From the NCBI GenBank assembly GCA_000993595.1, contig LBWJ01000011.1, positions 36,001-100,000 on the forward strand: a DNA stretch of 64,000 nucleotides. The letters are read 5' to 3'. A program made the position numbers and the translations under genes. This document shows, piece after piece, positions 19,822 through 29,830 of this stretch (the first letter of the stretch is position 1; the number at the start of each line of letters is the position of its first letter). This stretch comes from Candidatus Peregrinibacteria bacterium GW2011_GWC2_39_14. Lineage in GTDB: Bacteria > Patescibacteriota > Gracilibacteria > UBA1369 > UBA12463. The notes under the pieces are model-generated. The model did no database searches and was not told the origin of the DNA. It saw nothing but the letters and a program-made list of their open reading frames with translations.

Positions 19822-20400
19822 TTAATCCGCAATTTTGATCTTCGTAATTTTCACAGGATCAACGGGTTTCGATAATTCTCCGGAATCACTTCGCACAACT
19901 TTTGCCTCAGCGATCTTATCAATCGTCTCAATGCCCTTCACAACTTTTCCGAAAATCACATAATTTTTTGGTAAAGGATAGCTCTTATGCATAATGAAAA
20001 ACTGGCTTCCATTGGTATTTGGCCCACTATTCGCCATTGCAATCGTTCCCCTATCATATTCACCCTTAAAAGGCTCATCTTTAAATTTATAACCCGGCCC
20101 GCCCATTCCGGTTCCGGTTGGATCTCCGCCTTGGACCATAAATCCCTTAATCGCACGATGAAAAATCGTATTATCGTAAAATCCTTTCTTCGCCAAAGTA
20201 ACAAAATTATTAGCCGTCACAGGCGTATCTTTTACGTTCAATTCAAGCTCAAAATCACCGGCAGTCGTATAAACCGTCGCTTTAATGTTTTTAGCCATAT
20301 TATCTTGGTTAGTTATATTTGAAGAATCCGAACTACATCCGCTTAAAAATATCATGGGCAAAATCAAAATTAACATAAAAATTCTTGAAAAAGTCTTCAT
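19822..20400 (-). CDS. Cyclophilin-type peptidyl-prolyl isomerase lipoprotein
   Basis: Lipobox LSGC; FHRAIKGFMVQGGDPTGTGMGGPGY, GTIAMANSGPNTNGSQFFI. Confidence 0.95.
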   Translation of the reverse strand: MKTFSRIFMLILILPMIFLSGCSSDSSNITNQDNMAKNIKATVYTTAGDFELELNVKDTPVTANNFVTLAKKGFYDNTIFHRAIKGFMVQGGDPTGTGMGGPGYKFKDEPFKGEYDRGTIAMANSGPNTNGSQFFIMHKSYPLPKNYVIFGKVVKGIETIDKIAEAKVVRSDSGELSKPVDPVKITKIKIAD

Positions 20401-20427
20401 AAAATAATGTTTATTTTTATAACGACA

Positions 20428-20682
20428 TTATAAATAAACACCCTGCCTATGTCCAATTTTAACGACGACAATAAGTAACTTACTCTTAAAAATCTGATAA
20501 ATAACTCGATAAGGCCAAGCCCTGAGAGAATAATGTCCGGAAAGTTTTCCATCCAATTTTTTACCCATAAAAGGATTGGCAGAAATCCTTGCTAAAACCA
20601 AAAGAACACGCAAACGAAACTTATCAGGAAGTTTTTTTAAATCCTTTTCAGCATTTGGCGAAAAACTCACTTCATACTTCAT
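20428..20682 (-). CDS. RelE/ParE superfamily toxin
   Basis: SPNAEKDLKKLPDKFRLRVLLVL...GHYSLRAWPYRVIYQI...KIGHRQGVY. Confidence 0.9.
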   Translation of the reverse strand: MKYEVSFSPNAEKDLKKLPDKFRLRVLLVLARISANPFMGKKLDGKLSGHYSLRAWPYRVIYQIFKSKLLIVVVKIGHRQGVYL

Positions 20683-21002
20683 GTCTTTTTTGATTTAACT
20701 TTTGATTTAACATTTAAATATCCCTCTTCCTCAAGAATTTCATCTAAAGTTGTATAATTTTTATACTTTCCACTTTTCATATCTTTTTCAACCTCTTCTA
20801 TCTCTTTTAATATATCCGGGAATTCTCGCATAACCTCAATCGTTTCAGTCCACGATTCAAATTCTTCAGCAGACATAATCACAACTTTTGGCCTACCGTT
20901 CTCGGTCAAAGTGTAATAAACGCTTGCCTTGGAAACGTCATCCGCGATTTCAAATATTCTCTTTCTAGCCTCAGATATGGATAAAATCGTTCTCATATTC
21001 AT
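20679..21002 (-). CDS. Phd/YefM-like antitoxin
   Basis: TILSISEARKRIFEIADDV...YYTLTENGRPKVVIMSAEEFESW; ATGA overlap with the toxin start. Confidence 0.85.
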   Translation of the reverse strand: MNMRTILSISEARKRIFEIADDVSKASVYYTLTENGRPKVVIMSAEEFESWTETIEVMREFPDILKEIEEVEKDMKSGKYKNYTTLDEILEEEGYLNVKSKVKSKKT

Positions 21003-21012
21003 ATTAATTTTT

Positions 21013-21041
21013 GTTATTATGTAATACATGTACATAATAAC
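21013..21041. promoter_or_regulatory. Perfect 11-bp inverted repeat, candidate TA operator
   Basis: GTTATTATGTA-ATACATG-TACATAATAAC directly upstream of the antitoxin start. Confidence 0.8.
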
Positions 21042-21148
21042 GTACATCGAATAAAAAATCAATACTATCATCGACAAATTAACTCACAAATAAAAACTTG
21101 CAAGAAAAATTTAAGAAATATTTAACTATTTTATTTTTCACCAATCTA

Positions 21149-21157
21149 TGCTAAATT
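21149..21157 (+). promoter_or_regulatory. Extended -10 TGCTAAATT upstream of gyrA
   Basis: Matches the recurring ATGCTAAA(A)T motif of the window. Confidence 0.45.
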
Positions 21158-21182
21158 ATTCGTGACTTAAAACGCTTATTTC

Positions 21183-21239
21183 AGGCCGCTCGCATACGCG
21201 AGCACAGGCCTATATAAATTTAACTGTCGCAAAGCGACA
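21183..21239 (+). other. Two-hairpin leader element before gyrA
   Basis: AGGCC-GCTCGC-ATAC-GCGAGC-ACA-GGCCT followed by TGTCGC-AAA-GCGACA. Confidence 0.65.
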
Positions 21240-21247
21240 CCTTATAT

Positions 21248-23971
21248 ATGGCAAAAAAAGATTCAAACGAGGACAAAAATAAAAAGAATAAAAATTCAAA
21301 AGACTCGCAAGATAAAAGCAAAAAACAAGAAAAGAATGAAAATTTAGAACCGGAACAAGCACCGGAAATCGAACCTGAACAAGCTCCTGAGCAAGCAGCT
21401 TTGGAAAATCAAGACGATTCTACAGAACAATCGCTTCTTCCTCTTGAAATGAAGGATATATACAAGCGTGAAATTTCAGATGAAATGGAGACTTGTTATT
21501 TGGATTATGCTATGAGCGTCATCGTTTCACGCGCACTTCCGGACGTTCGTGATGGCTTAAAACCCGTTCATAGACGCATTTTATATGCAATGCACGAAAT
21601 CGGACTTCGCCCTTCAGGACCTTTCAGAAAATCCGCAACCGTAGTCGGTGAAGTTCTGGGTAAATATCATCCACATGGCGATGCCTCAGTTTATGACGCA
21701 TTAATCCGCATGGCACAAGACTTCTCCATGAGATATCCAACCGTTCATGGGCAAGGAAATATGGGCTCCATTGATGGTGACTCCCCTGCTGCCATGAGAT
21801 ACACGGAAGTTAAATTGGCAAAACTTGCAGAAGAAGTTCTCACAGATATAGATAAAGACACTGTTAATTGGCAAGCAAACTATGATGGAAGGCTCAAGGA
21901 ACCGATGGTTATGCCGTCAAAAATTCCACAATTATTATTAAATGGAACAAACGGTATCGCAGTTGGTATGGCAACGTCCATTCCACCACACAATCTCACT
22001 GAAGTTATTGACGGAATATTGCATATTTCAGACAACAAAGAAGCAACAATCGACGATTTGATGCAATTTATCAAAGGACCCGACTTCCCAACCGGAGGTT
22101 ATATCTACGATATAAATGCCATAAAAGCCGCATATAGTTCAGGTCGCGGAGGAATCGTCATGAGAGCAAAAGCATCAATTGAAGAAAGAAAAAATGGCAG
22201 ATTCGACATTATAATCACGGAAATCCCTTATCAAACAAACAAATCAACGCTTGTTGAAAAAATCGCAGAACTCGTCCACGAAAAGAAAATTATAGGAATT
22301 ACGGACATCAGAGACGAATCCAATCAAAGAGAAGGAATCCGCGTTGTTATTGAATTAAAAAAAGACTCTTATCCTAAAAAAATCCTAAATCAGTTATTCA
22401 AACTCACGCCAATGCAATCAACGTTCAACATGAATATGATTGCACTTGCAGATGGAATTCAGCCAAAATTGTTTGATTTAAAGCAAATTCTTGAAACGTT
22501 CATTGAACATAGAAAAGTTGTTATTACGAGAAGAACTCAATATGATCTTCGAATCGCAAAAGAAAGGGCTCACATCTTGGAAGGGCTTGTAATAGCGCTT
22601 GATAACATTGATGAAGTCATTGATACAATCCGAAAATCAGAAACAAAAGAAACGGCTCAAGTTGCTTTGGTTAAAAAATTCAAACTTTCAGACCTTCAAG
22701 CAAATGCAATTTTGGAAATGAGACTTCAAACATTAGCCGGCCTTGAAAGATCAAAAATTCTCGCAGAATATAAAGAAAAATTGGCTCTTATCGAAGAACT
22801 TGAAGGAATTTTGAAAAGTGCAAAAAAGATCCTCGATATAATGAAAACTGAGCTTACCGAAATTAAAGAAAAATACGGCGATGATAGACGAACAGAAGTG
22901 GTCGCAACAGCCGTTGATCAAATTTCACTCAAAGACACCATTCCAAATGAACCAATGGTCGTTATGTTAACGCAATCCAATTATATAAAACGCATGCCTC
23001 CGGCATCATTCAGAACACAAAGACGTGGCGGAAAAGGCGTAATTGGCATCACAACAAAAGAAGAAGATGAAATAAAGATTGTTCGTTATGGCACAAATCA
23101 TGACGAAATGATGTTCTTCACAAACGCAGGACGCGTATATCGAATTTTCGTTTATGAAATTCCGCAAGCAATGCGCGTTGCAAAAGGAACTCCAATCGTA
23201 AATCTTCTTAATTTAAGAGACGGCGAACAGGTAACGGCAATCTTAAACTGCGGAGAAAAGCTCTGCGGAGAATACTTAATTATGGCAACTCGCAAAGGAA
23301 CAATCAAAAAAACCATTATAAAAGACTTTGAAAATGTTAGAAAAAGCGGTCTTATAGCCATAAAAATCCGTGAAAATGACTCGCTTGAATGGGTACGCGA
23401 AGTTTCGACAGGTCAAGAAATCACGATAATCACAAATAACGGCCAAAGCATAAAGTTCAAAGAAGATGAGGCGCGCGCAATGGGAAGAGCGACAAGCGGC
23501 GTACGCGGAATAAGATTAAAAGGCACTGATTATGTCGTTGAAATGGACGTTGTAAAAAATCAAGAAGCCGAACTTCTTGTTATAATGGAGAACGGTCTTG
23601 GCAAAATCAGCTCTGTGAAGGATTACAGACTGCAAGGCAGAGGCGGAAGTGGTGTAAAAACCGCTAACGTAACGCCAAAAACGGGTAAGGTTGTGGGCGC
23701 AAAAATCATCGACGAAACAACGGTAAGCGATCTTTTGATAATTTCAAAAGAAGGCCAAACAATAAGAATTGATGTTAAAAATATTCCGGTTCAAGGAAGA
23801 GCCACGCAAGGCGTTTATCTTATGAGAATGAACAAGGACGATAAGGTTGCATCGATATCAATCATTCCTGTTGATGAAAAAGCTGACGAAAATCCTGAAA
23901 ATGAAGAAACAACGGAAACGATCGAAATGGAAGAAAAAAAACCAGCACCAGCAGCAAAAGCTAAAAAATAA
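21248..23971 (+). CDS. gyrA: DNA gyrase subunit A
   Basis: [53 protein letters not shown]; GyrA C-terminal repeats. Confidence 0.98.
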   Translation: MAKKDSNEDKNKKNKNSKDSQDKSKKQEKNENLEPEQAPEIEPEQAPEQAALENQDDSTEQSLLPLEMKDIYKREISDEMETCYLDYAMSVIVSRALPDVRDGLKPVHRRILYAMHEIGLRPSGPFRKSATVVGEVLGKYHPHGDASVYDALIRMAQDFSMRYPTVHGQGNMGSIDGDSPAAMRYTEVKLAKLAEEVLTDIDKDTVNWQANYDGRLKEPMVMPSKIPQLLLNGTNGIAVGMATSIPPHNLTEVIDGILHISDNKEATIDDLMQFIKGPDFPTGGYIYDINAIKAAYSSGRGGIVMRAKASIEERKNGRFDIIITEIPYQTNKSTLVEKIAELVHEKKIIGITDIRDESNQREGIRVVIELKKDSYPKKILNQLFKLTPMQSTFNMNMIALADGIQPKLFDLKQILETFIEHRKVVITRRTQYDLRIAKERAHILEGLVIALDNIDEVIDTIRKSETKETAQVALVKKFKLSDLQANAILEMRLQTLAGLERSKILAEYKEKLALIEELEGILKSAKKILDIMKTELTEIKEKYGDDRRTEVVATAVDQISLKDTIPNEPMVVMLTQSNYIKRMPPASFRTQRRGGKGVIGITTKEEDEIKIVRYGTNHDEMMFFTNAGRVYRIFVYEIPQAMRVAKGTPIVNLLNLRDGEQVTAILNCGEKLCGEYLIMATRKGTIKKTIIKDFENVRKSGLIAIKIRENDSLEWVREVSTGQEITIITNNGQSIKFKEDEARAMGRATSGVRGIRLKGTDYVVEMDVVKNQEAELLVIMENGLGKISSVKDYRLQGRGGSGVKTANVTPKTGKVVGAKIIDETTVSDLLIISKEGQTIRIDVKNIPVQGRATQGVYLMRMNKDDKVASISIIPVDEKADENPENEETTETIEMEEKKPAPAAKAKK

Positions 23972-24009
23972 AGGCTAAAATTCTAGCCCTTAAAATAACC
24001 CACCTCACA

Positions 24010-25281
24010 ATGAAAAAACCATTAACAATTGCACTTGTTTTATTGTGCTTTTTTGCACAACCGATGGTAACGCTAGCCGCTTATACAAGCGACTTATCGC
24101 TTTCAACGGATAATGTAAAATTCTCAGACAATGCTCCAACCGAAGGGCAATCTGTAAAAATCTATGCGACAGTAGGCAATAGTGCAACCACGGATTTGCT
24201 TGGAACTGTAAAATTCATTGATGAAACACATGATAAACAAATAAACGGAGATCAACCAGTTTCAACTCTAGCCGGCAAAACGGACGATGTTTTTGTCGAT
24301 TTTAAAGTGCCAGCCGGAACAATTACAATAAAGGTTCAAGTATTTCCTTTCAAAGCGGAAGGAGACAATCCAGCAAATAACGTCGTAACAAAAACAATAT
24401 ACGTAGCACCGGACCTGGATCGCGACGGCGTTCCGGACAGCAAAGACACCGATATGGACGGTGACAGAGCAGCAAACAGCGAAGATGCGTTTCCAAGAAA
24501 CCCAAAAGAATCAGTTGATACAGATGGTGATGGAATTGGTAATAACACGGATTTAGATGACGATAATGACGGTGCACCGGACAAGGTAGACGCATTCCCG
24601 CTCGATTCAAAGGAATGGAAAGATACGGACGGAGACGGAATTGGAGACAATAGCGATAAAGACAATGACAACGACTTTTTGGATGACGCAAAAGAAGTCT
24701 TGATAAAAACGAACCCTAAGGATCCAGACACAGACAAAGATGGCGTCGTTGACGGAAAAGACGCCTTCCCTCTTGACCCAAAAGAATGGAAAGATACTGA
24801 CGGCGATGGAATTGGAGACAACGCGGATCCGGATGACGACAATGATGGAATTTTAGACAAAGACGATCCGTTCCCAACAAACCTGGCTCCAATAGTAAAA
24901 TTCGAAAAACCGGGAATGTTTGTACAGGTTGGAACAACGGTCAACTTTGATTCAAGCGATTCTTTTGATAAAGACGGAAAAATAACAAGCTTTGCATGGG
25001 CTATAAACGATTCAATAAAACTTGAAGGCGCAAGCCCTGTTTACACCTTTAAAGATCAAGGAAAATACAGAGTGACACTTGAAGCAACCGACTCAGCAGG
25101 AGAAAAAGTGACAAAATCAAAAACAGTATACGTAATCAACTATATTGCATATTTAAAAATCGGCGCAATAATTTTATTAATTGCTCTTGCGCTTATTTTT
25201 GGTTTTACTTATACTAAAGGCCTAAAAAAACCTATTCCGGCTAAAAAACCCGGCAAGAAAGGTAAAACAGGCCGCGGCTAA
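24010..25281 (+). CDS. Surface protein with thrombospondin type 3-like Ca-binding repeats, PKD-like domain and C-terminal TM
   Basis: Signal peptide; repeated DTDGDGIGDNxDxDxDNDG.D..D.FP.D.KEWKD; PKD-like FDSSDSFDKDGKITSFAW; C-terminal TM plus basic tail. Confidence 0.88.
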   Translation: MKKPLTIALVLLCFFAQPMVTLAAYTSDLSLSTDNVKFSDNAPTEGQSVKIYATVGNSATTDLLGTVKFIDETHDKQINGDQPVSTLAGKTDDVFVDFKVPAGTITIKVQVFPFKAEGDNPANNVVTKTIYVAPDLDRDGVPDSKDTDMDGDRAANSEDAFPRNPKESVDTDGDGIGNNTDLDDDNDGAPDKVDAFPLDSKEWKDTDGDGIGDNSDKDNDNDFLDDAKEVLIKTNPKDPDTDKDGVVDGKDAFPLDPKEWKDTDGDGIGDNADPDDDNDGILDKDDPFPTNLAPIVKFEKPGMFVQVGTTVNFDSSDSFDKDGKITSFAWAINDSIKLEGASPVYTFKDQGKYRVTLEATDSAGEKVTKSKTVYVINYIAYLKIGAIILLIALALIFGFTYTKGLKKPIPAKKPGKKGKTGRG

Positions 25282-25320
25282 GCCGCACAGGCCCATATAA
25301 ACAAAGCGCTTGCGAAGCAA
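25270..25320 (+). other. Two-hairpin element before rpmE, related to the gyrA leader element
   Basis: GGCC-GCGGC-TAA-GCCGC-ACA-GGCC followed by TTGC-GAA-GCAA; the UAA loop is the stop codon of the upstream gene. Confidence 0.6.
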
Positions 25321-25351
25321 ACACAATATATAACATTTAAAACACTTAGAG

Positions 25352-25705
25352 ATGAAGAAAGAAACACACCCAAAATACTACAAAGACATACAAATCACAT
25401 GCTCATGCGGAGCTGTATACATCGCAGGATCGACAAAAGAAACTCTCAAAACTGAACTTTGCTCAGCTTGCCATCCTTTCTATACAGGACAAAGCAAATT
25501 AATCGATGCCGCAGGACGTGTTGATAGATTCAACGCGAGAAGACAAGCAAAAACAACTCTCAATCAAAAGCTTGAGGAAGAAAAGAAAGAGAAAAAAGGC
25601 AAATTGATCGAAGAAAGACTTGAACATCTCGTTGAAGAAAAGAAAACAACCGCAGTCAAAACAGCAAAGGCAAAAACGAAGAAAACAACAACGAAAAAAG
25701 CTTAA
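25352..25705 (+). CDS. rpmE: Ribosomal protein bL31 with Lys-rich C-terminal extension
   Basis: MKKETHPKYYKDIQITCSCGAVY...CSACHPFYTGQSKLIDAAGRVDRFNAR. Confidence 0.93.
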   Translation: MKKETHPKYYKDIQITCSCGAVYIAGSTKETLKTELCSACHPFYTGQSKLIDAAGRVDRFNARRQAKTTLNQKLEEEKKEKKGKLIEERLEHLVEEKKTTAVKTAKAKTKKTTTKKA

Positions 25706-25715
25706 GAAACAATTC

Positions 25716-26924
25716 TTGAACAAAAAAAGTATTCAATCTCCGTTCAAATTTATTATTCAGGCTAAAGAGTCTAATTCAAGAGCAAAATCGGGAATTTTTC
25801 ATACGCCGCATGGAGCAATTCATACGCCTTTTTTCATGCCGGTTGGAACAACGGGTTTTGTAAAAACTTTAACACCAAAAGAGCTGCAAAATCTTGGTGC
25901 GGAAATCATGCTTTCAAACACATATCACTTATATTTGCGTCCGGGATCAAAAAACATCAAAAAATTCGGTGGATTACATAAGTGGATTGGATGGAACAAA
26001 CCAATTTTAACTGATTCCGGCGGATTTCAAATATTTTCATTACACGAAGATCGAAAAAATCCACATAATCAAGGTTCAGACACAAAAACCAGCGTCAAAA
26101 TCACAGATGAAGGAGTTGAATTCAAATCCCACATCGACGGTTCTTTGCACTTTTTTACGCCTGAAAACGTAATCAAAATAGAGCATGAGATAGGCGCAGA
26201 CATAATCATGGCTTTGGATGAATGTATTCCACACGACGCAAATAAAGATTATACGAAAAACGCTACGCAAAGAACGCATGAATGGGCACTGCGATGCAAA
26301 AAAACACATGAGAAGCTGGAAAAAAGTAGAAAAAACTCCCCTGCCCAAGCTCTATTCGCAATCATTCAAGGTGGAATGCATAAAGACTTACGAACTGAAT
26401 CCGCAAAATTCATAACGAACTTGGATCTACCTGGAACAGCAATCGGCGGACTTTCCGTTGGCGAAAAACACGAACAAATGTACGAAGCGCTGGAAAACGT
26501 CTATCCACATATAAATCACGAAAAACCAACATATTTAATGGGCGTGGGATCGCCAGAAAACATTCTTGAAGCAGTTGATCGCGGAATAGATATGTTTGAC
26601 TGCGTCATGCCAACAAGGCTCGCACGTCATGGCAGCTTTTGGACAAATGCAGGAAGATTCAACATTACAAATGCAAAATATAAACTCGATCAAACGCCTT
26701 TAATGAAAAATTGTGGATGTGAAACGTGTCAAACATTCACAAAAAGCTATTTACGACACTTGTTTACAGAAAGCGAAACTCTCGGACTTCGACTTATGAC
26801 TATCCATAATCTGCACTTTTTGCTAAACTTAATGCGTAATATTCGAGAATCGATAAAGTCAGGAAAATTCGGAAAGTTCAAAAAACAATTTTTGGCTGAA
26901 TTTAGACCAAAAAACAATGAATAA
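25716..26924 (+). CDS. tgt: tRNA-guanine transglycosylase
   Basis: PVGTTGFVKTLTPKEL, SGGFQIFSL, GGLSVGEKHEQM, DCVMPTRLARHG; TTG at 25716 is the likely start because the track ORF runs into rpmE. Confidence 0.93.
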   Translation: MNKKSIQSPFKFIIQAKESNSRAKSGIFHTPHGAIHTPFFMPVGTTGFVKTLTPKELQNLGAEIMLSNTYHLYLRPGSKNIKKFGGLHKWIGWNKPILTDSGGFQIFSLHEDRKNPHNQGSDTKTSVKITDEGVEFKSHIDGSLHFFTPENVIKIEHEIGADIIMALDECIPHDANKDYTKNATQRTHEWALRCKKTHEKLEKSRKNSPAQALFAIIQGGMHKDLRTESAKFITNLDLPGTAIGGLSVGEKHEQMYEALENVYPHINHEKPTYLMGVGSPENILEAVDRGIDMFDCVMPTRLARHGSFWTNAGRFNITNAKYKLDQTPLMKNCGCETCQTFTKSYLRHLFTESETLGLRLMTIHNLHFLLNLMRNIRESIKSGKFGKFKKQFLAEFRPKNNE

Positions 26925-27066
26925 TCACGAAGAAAAGCTAGATAAAAAGCTCGAAAATAAATATAAAAGAAGAGACGAAAAACGCAAAACAAAAATGGTA
27001 GTAACCGGAAAAAGCGTTTTCACCCTTCAAAGGCTTGTTAATACGCCTAAAAAACATTCGAAATGA
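26917..27066 (+). CDS. 49-aa basic hypothetical protein missed by the ORF track
   Basis: ATG 26917 overlaps the tgt end; TGA overlaps the ruvA ATG (ATGA); MNNHEEKLDKKLENKYKRRDEKRKTKMVVTGKSVFTLQRLVNTPKKHSK. Confidence 0.55.
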   Translation: MNNHEEKLDKKLENKYKRRDEKRKTKMVVTGKSVFTLQRLVNTPKKHSK

Positions 27067-27635
27067 TTTCATACATTGAAGGAAAAATCTTAAATAAGTT
27101 CGAAAAAAGCGTTATTGTTGAAAATAACGGCATAGGATACGAACTTTTCATATCAGCATCCAATCTTGAAAAAGCAGCAAATGGATCAAAGGTATCGCTT
27201 TATACAAAAGCGTATTTGCGTGAAGAGCAAATTGTAATATATGGATTTCAATCAATTGAAGAATTAGGGTTTTTCAAAGTCTTATTAAGCGTGCCAGGCG
27301 TTGGACCAAAAACAGCGATGGAATTAATGGGAGTAGAATTAAACAAATTAAAAGGCGCAATTCTCCATTCAGACCTTGCAATGCTTACAAAAATCCCGGG
27401 AATCGGCAAAAAAACCGCAGAAAGGATAATCCTTGAGTTAAAGGGAAAACTTGAAATTTTGGCTCCGGGAACGCCTTATTCAAAAGAAAATGAATCCGAA
27501 GTCGAAGACGAAATCATAGAAGCAATAACAAGGCTTGGATATCAAAGGAATCACGTAAATAAAGTCTTAAAAAATATTCCAAAAAACATAAAAAATGCCG
27601 AAGAGATCATCAAATACTTCCTCCAAAATGTATGA
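27063..27635 (+). CDS. ruvA: Holliday junction branch migration protein RuvA
   Basis: MISYIEGKI..., VPGVGPKTA and IPGIGKKTAERIILELKGK HhH motifs. Confidence 0.96.
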   Translation: MISYIEGKILNKFEKSVIVENNGIGYELFISASNLEKAANGSKVSLYTKAYLREEQIVIYGFQSIEELGFFKVLLSVPGVGPKTAMELMGVELNKLKGAILHSDLAMLTKIPGIGKKTAERIILELKGKLEILAPGTPYSKENESEVEDEIIEAITRLGYQRNHVNKVLKNIPKNIKNAEEIIKYFLQNV

Positions 27636-28761
27636 GTTTTTACATTTACCGGAAGATGAAAAAACAGCAAAAGAAATTCAAAAATACGTCAGAACTCTCA
27701 AGTATAAAAACATAATAATGATTGGGATTGGAGGCTCTATTCTTGGCGGAAAAATGCTTATAGAAAGCCTTAAAAACGAAAAAACTCCGCGCGTTATCGC
27801 TCTGGATAATATTGATCCGGACTTTTTCACAGAAATAATTAGCAAAACAAATTTGAAAGAATCCATTTTTGTTATAGCAAGCAAATCCGGGGACACAATC
27901 GAAACAATCGCTAACTTCATGGCATTAAAAAACGTCCTTGAAAAACAAAAAATTTCATGGCAAAAAAACACGATAATAATCACAGAAAATAACGATAATT
28001 TCCTCAATAAAATCGCAAAAAAAGAAAAAATTAAATGTTTCTATATATCAAAAGACGTTTGCGGAAGATTTTCCGTTCTCGGGCCAATGGGTCTCGTACC
28101 CGCAGCTCTCGCAAAAATCGATATAAATAAAATTTTAAAGGGAGCAATAAGCGCAAAAAACATATTTGAAAAAACGCCAAATACTCATCCGGCTTCGATA
28201 TTGGCAGAAATGCAATTTAAGGCTTATACAAAACAAAAAAAGCCGATAACGGTCATATTCCCCTACTCCAAAAAATTAAGCTCTCTTGCGGATTGGTATA
28301 TTCAACTTTTGTCAGAAAGCATTGGCAAAAATGAAAAAATAGGACCAACTCCGTTGAAAGCAATTGGCGTAACTGATCAGCACTCACAATTGCAACTTTT
28401 TATGGATGGGCCGAACAATAAATTCATTATTTTTATTGAAATAGAAAATTTTGAAAATAAAGTAAAAATAAGCGACACAAGCTTAAAAAATTCCACATTA
28501 AGTTATCTTCAAAATATTGAAATGGGGCAACTGCTAAATGCCGAAAAACGCGCAATAGAAGAGGCTTTCAATAAAAAAGGAAGGCCAAACATAACATTAA
28601 AATTAAACAAATTAAACGAAGAAAATATCGGATCATTAATTTATATTTTTGAACTCCAAGTCGCGCTTTTAGGCGAAATATTTAATGTAAACGCATTTGA
28701 TCAACCGGGCGTTGAGCTCGGCAAAAAATTAACAAAAAAACATCTCAATGCAAAGAATTAA
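27628..28761 (+). CDS. pgi: Glucose-6-phosphate isomerase, N-terminally short
   Basis: IMIGIGGSILGGKML, ASKSGDTIET, GRFSVLGPMGLVPAAL, TPLKAIGVTDQHSQLQL, NAFDQPGVELGK. Confidence 0.92.
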   Translation: MYEFLHLPEDEKTAKEIQKYVRTLKYKNIIMIGIGGSILGGKMLIESLKNEKTPRVIALDNIDPDFFTEIISKTNLKESIFVIASKSGDTIETIANFMALKNVLEKQKISWQKNTIIITENNDNFLNKIAKKEKIKCFYISKDVCGRFSVLGPMGLVPAALAKIDINKILKGAISAKNIFEKTPNTHPASILAEMQFKAYTKQKKPITVIFPYSKKLSSLADWYIQLLSESIGKNEKIGPTPLKAIGVTDQHSQLQLFMDGPNNKFIIFIEIENFENKVKISDTSLKNSTLSYLQNIEMGQLLNAEKRAIEEAFNKKGRPNITLKLNKLNEENIGSLIYIFELQVALLGEIFNVNAFDQPGVELGKKLTKKHLNAKN

Positions 28762-29830
28762 GGATTTGCAAAAATTGCTCAAAGAAAAAAGAGTTTCGTC
28801 TTTTTTAATTACACACAGACCAAATTTAAAATATCTCTTCAATTTTTACGGAACTCGAGGAATGGCTTTAGTTACACAAAAACAAGCATTTTTTTTAACA
28901 GACGCAAGATATTTTAATGAAATAAAACGCATTCTCCCAAAAAACGTAAAAGCAATTGAAATCGAAAAAAACCTTCAAGAGCTTTGGGTAAAATTTGTCA
29001 AAAAATTGAAAATAAAAAAATGCCATTTCGAAGAAAATTACATGACAGTTGCACAATTGAAATTCTTTAAAAAAGCAACGCGCGGCATTGAATTTAAAGG
29101 CGTCCAAAATTTAGCCGAAGAAATTCGCGCAATCAAAGATTCAAAAGAAATTGAATATACAAAAAAATCACAAGAAATAAACGAAAAAACGCTTAAAGAA
29201 GTTTTAAAAAACTTAAAAATCGGAATAACAGAAAAAGAAATTTCAACACTAATAAAAGTATATGGATTAAAATTTAACGCGGACGAAACGTCATTCAAAC
29301 CAATCGTTGCTTTTGGTAAAAATTCGGCAATTCCACATCACGAATGCGACGAAACAAAATTGAAAAAAGGAGATACGGTCTTAATTGATATGGGCATGAA
29401 ATTTAAAGGTTATTGCTCAGACATGACACGCACATTCTTCTTCAAATCAAAACCTACAAAACTACAAGAAAAAATATATAATTTAGTGCTTTCTGCGCAA
29501 GAGAAAACAATTTTAAACGCACGCGCAAAAATGACAGGAAAACACGTTGACAACTTTGCCAGAAAAATGATTGAAAAAGCCGGTTATGGCAAAAATTACA
29601 CACATAGCGGCGGGCACGGAATTGGGCTTGAAATACACGAAATTCCATCAACAAATCAAGAATACAAAGACAAATTCCCAAGCAATTGCATAATAACAGT
29701 CGAACCCGGAATTTATATTGAAAATTTCTTTGGCGTAAGAATCGAAGATATGATAATTTTAGATAGTCACGGAAACAACAAAAACCTGACAAAAATGCCT
29801 AAAAATTTAAAAAGCGCAATAATACCATGA
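28748..29830 (+). CDS. M24 family Xaa-Pro aminopeptidase
   Basis: DMTRTFFF, HSGGHGIGLEIHEIPS, VEPGIYIENFFGVRIEDM. Confidence 0.94.
   Translation: MQRIKDLQKLLKEKRVSSFLITHRPNLKYLFNFYGTRGMALVTQKQAFFLTDARYFNEIKRILPKNVKAIEIEKNLQELWVKFVKKLKIKKCHFEENYMTVAQLKFFKKATRGIEFKGVQNLAEEIRAIKDSKEIEYTKKSQEINEKTLKEVLKNLKIGITEKEISTLIKVYGLKFNADETSFKPIVAFGKNSAIPHHECDETKLKKGDTVLIDMGMKFKGYCSDMTRTFFFKSKPTKLQEKIYNLVLSAQEKTILNARAKMTGKHVDNFARKMIEKAGYGKNYTHSGGHGIGLEIHEIPSTNQEYKDKFPSNCIITVEPGIYIENFFGVRIEDMIILDSHGNNKNLTKMPKNLKSAIIP

Noticed and set aside
23972-24000. gyrA terminator hairpin GGCTA-AAATTC-TAGCC
   Set aside because: Short stem and no downstream T-run on the plus strand
24336-24944. Long Ser/Pro-rich antisense ORF (202 aa) and companion minus-strand ORFs
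   Set aside because: Mirror image of the repetitive Asp-rich coding sequence of the surface protein; composition artefact
25620-25715. Track ORF start of tgt with Lys/Arg/Gln-rich N-terminus
   Set aside because: This is the out-of-frame reading of the rpmE Lys-rich tail; TTG 25716 is more plausible
27063-27635. Use of genetic code 25 (UGA = Gly), as in Gracilibacteria/Absconditabacteria
   Set aside because: Several genes (ruvA, nadB, gpmI upstream gene, antitoxin) end in UGA at tight overlaps with the next gene, so UGA acts as stop
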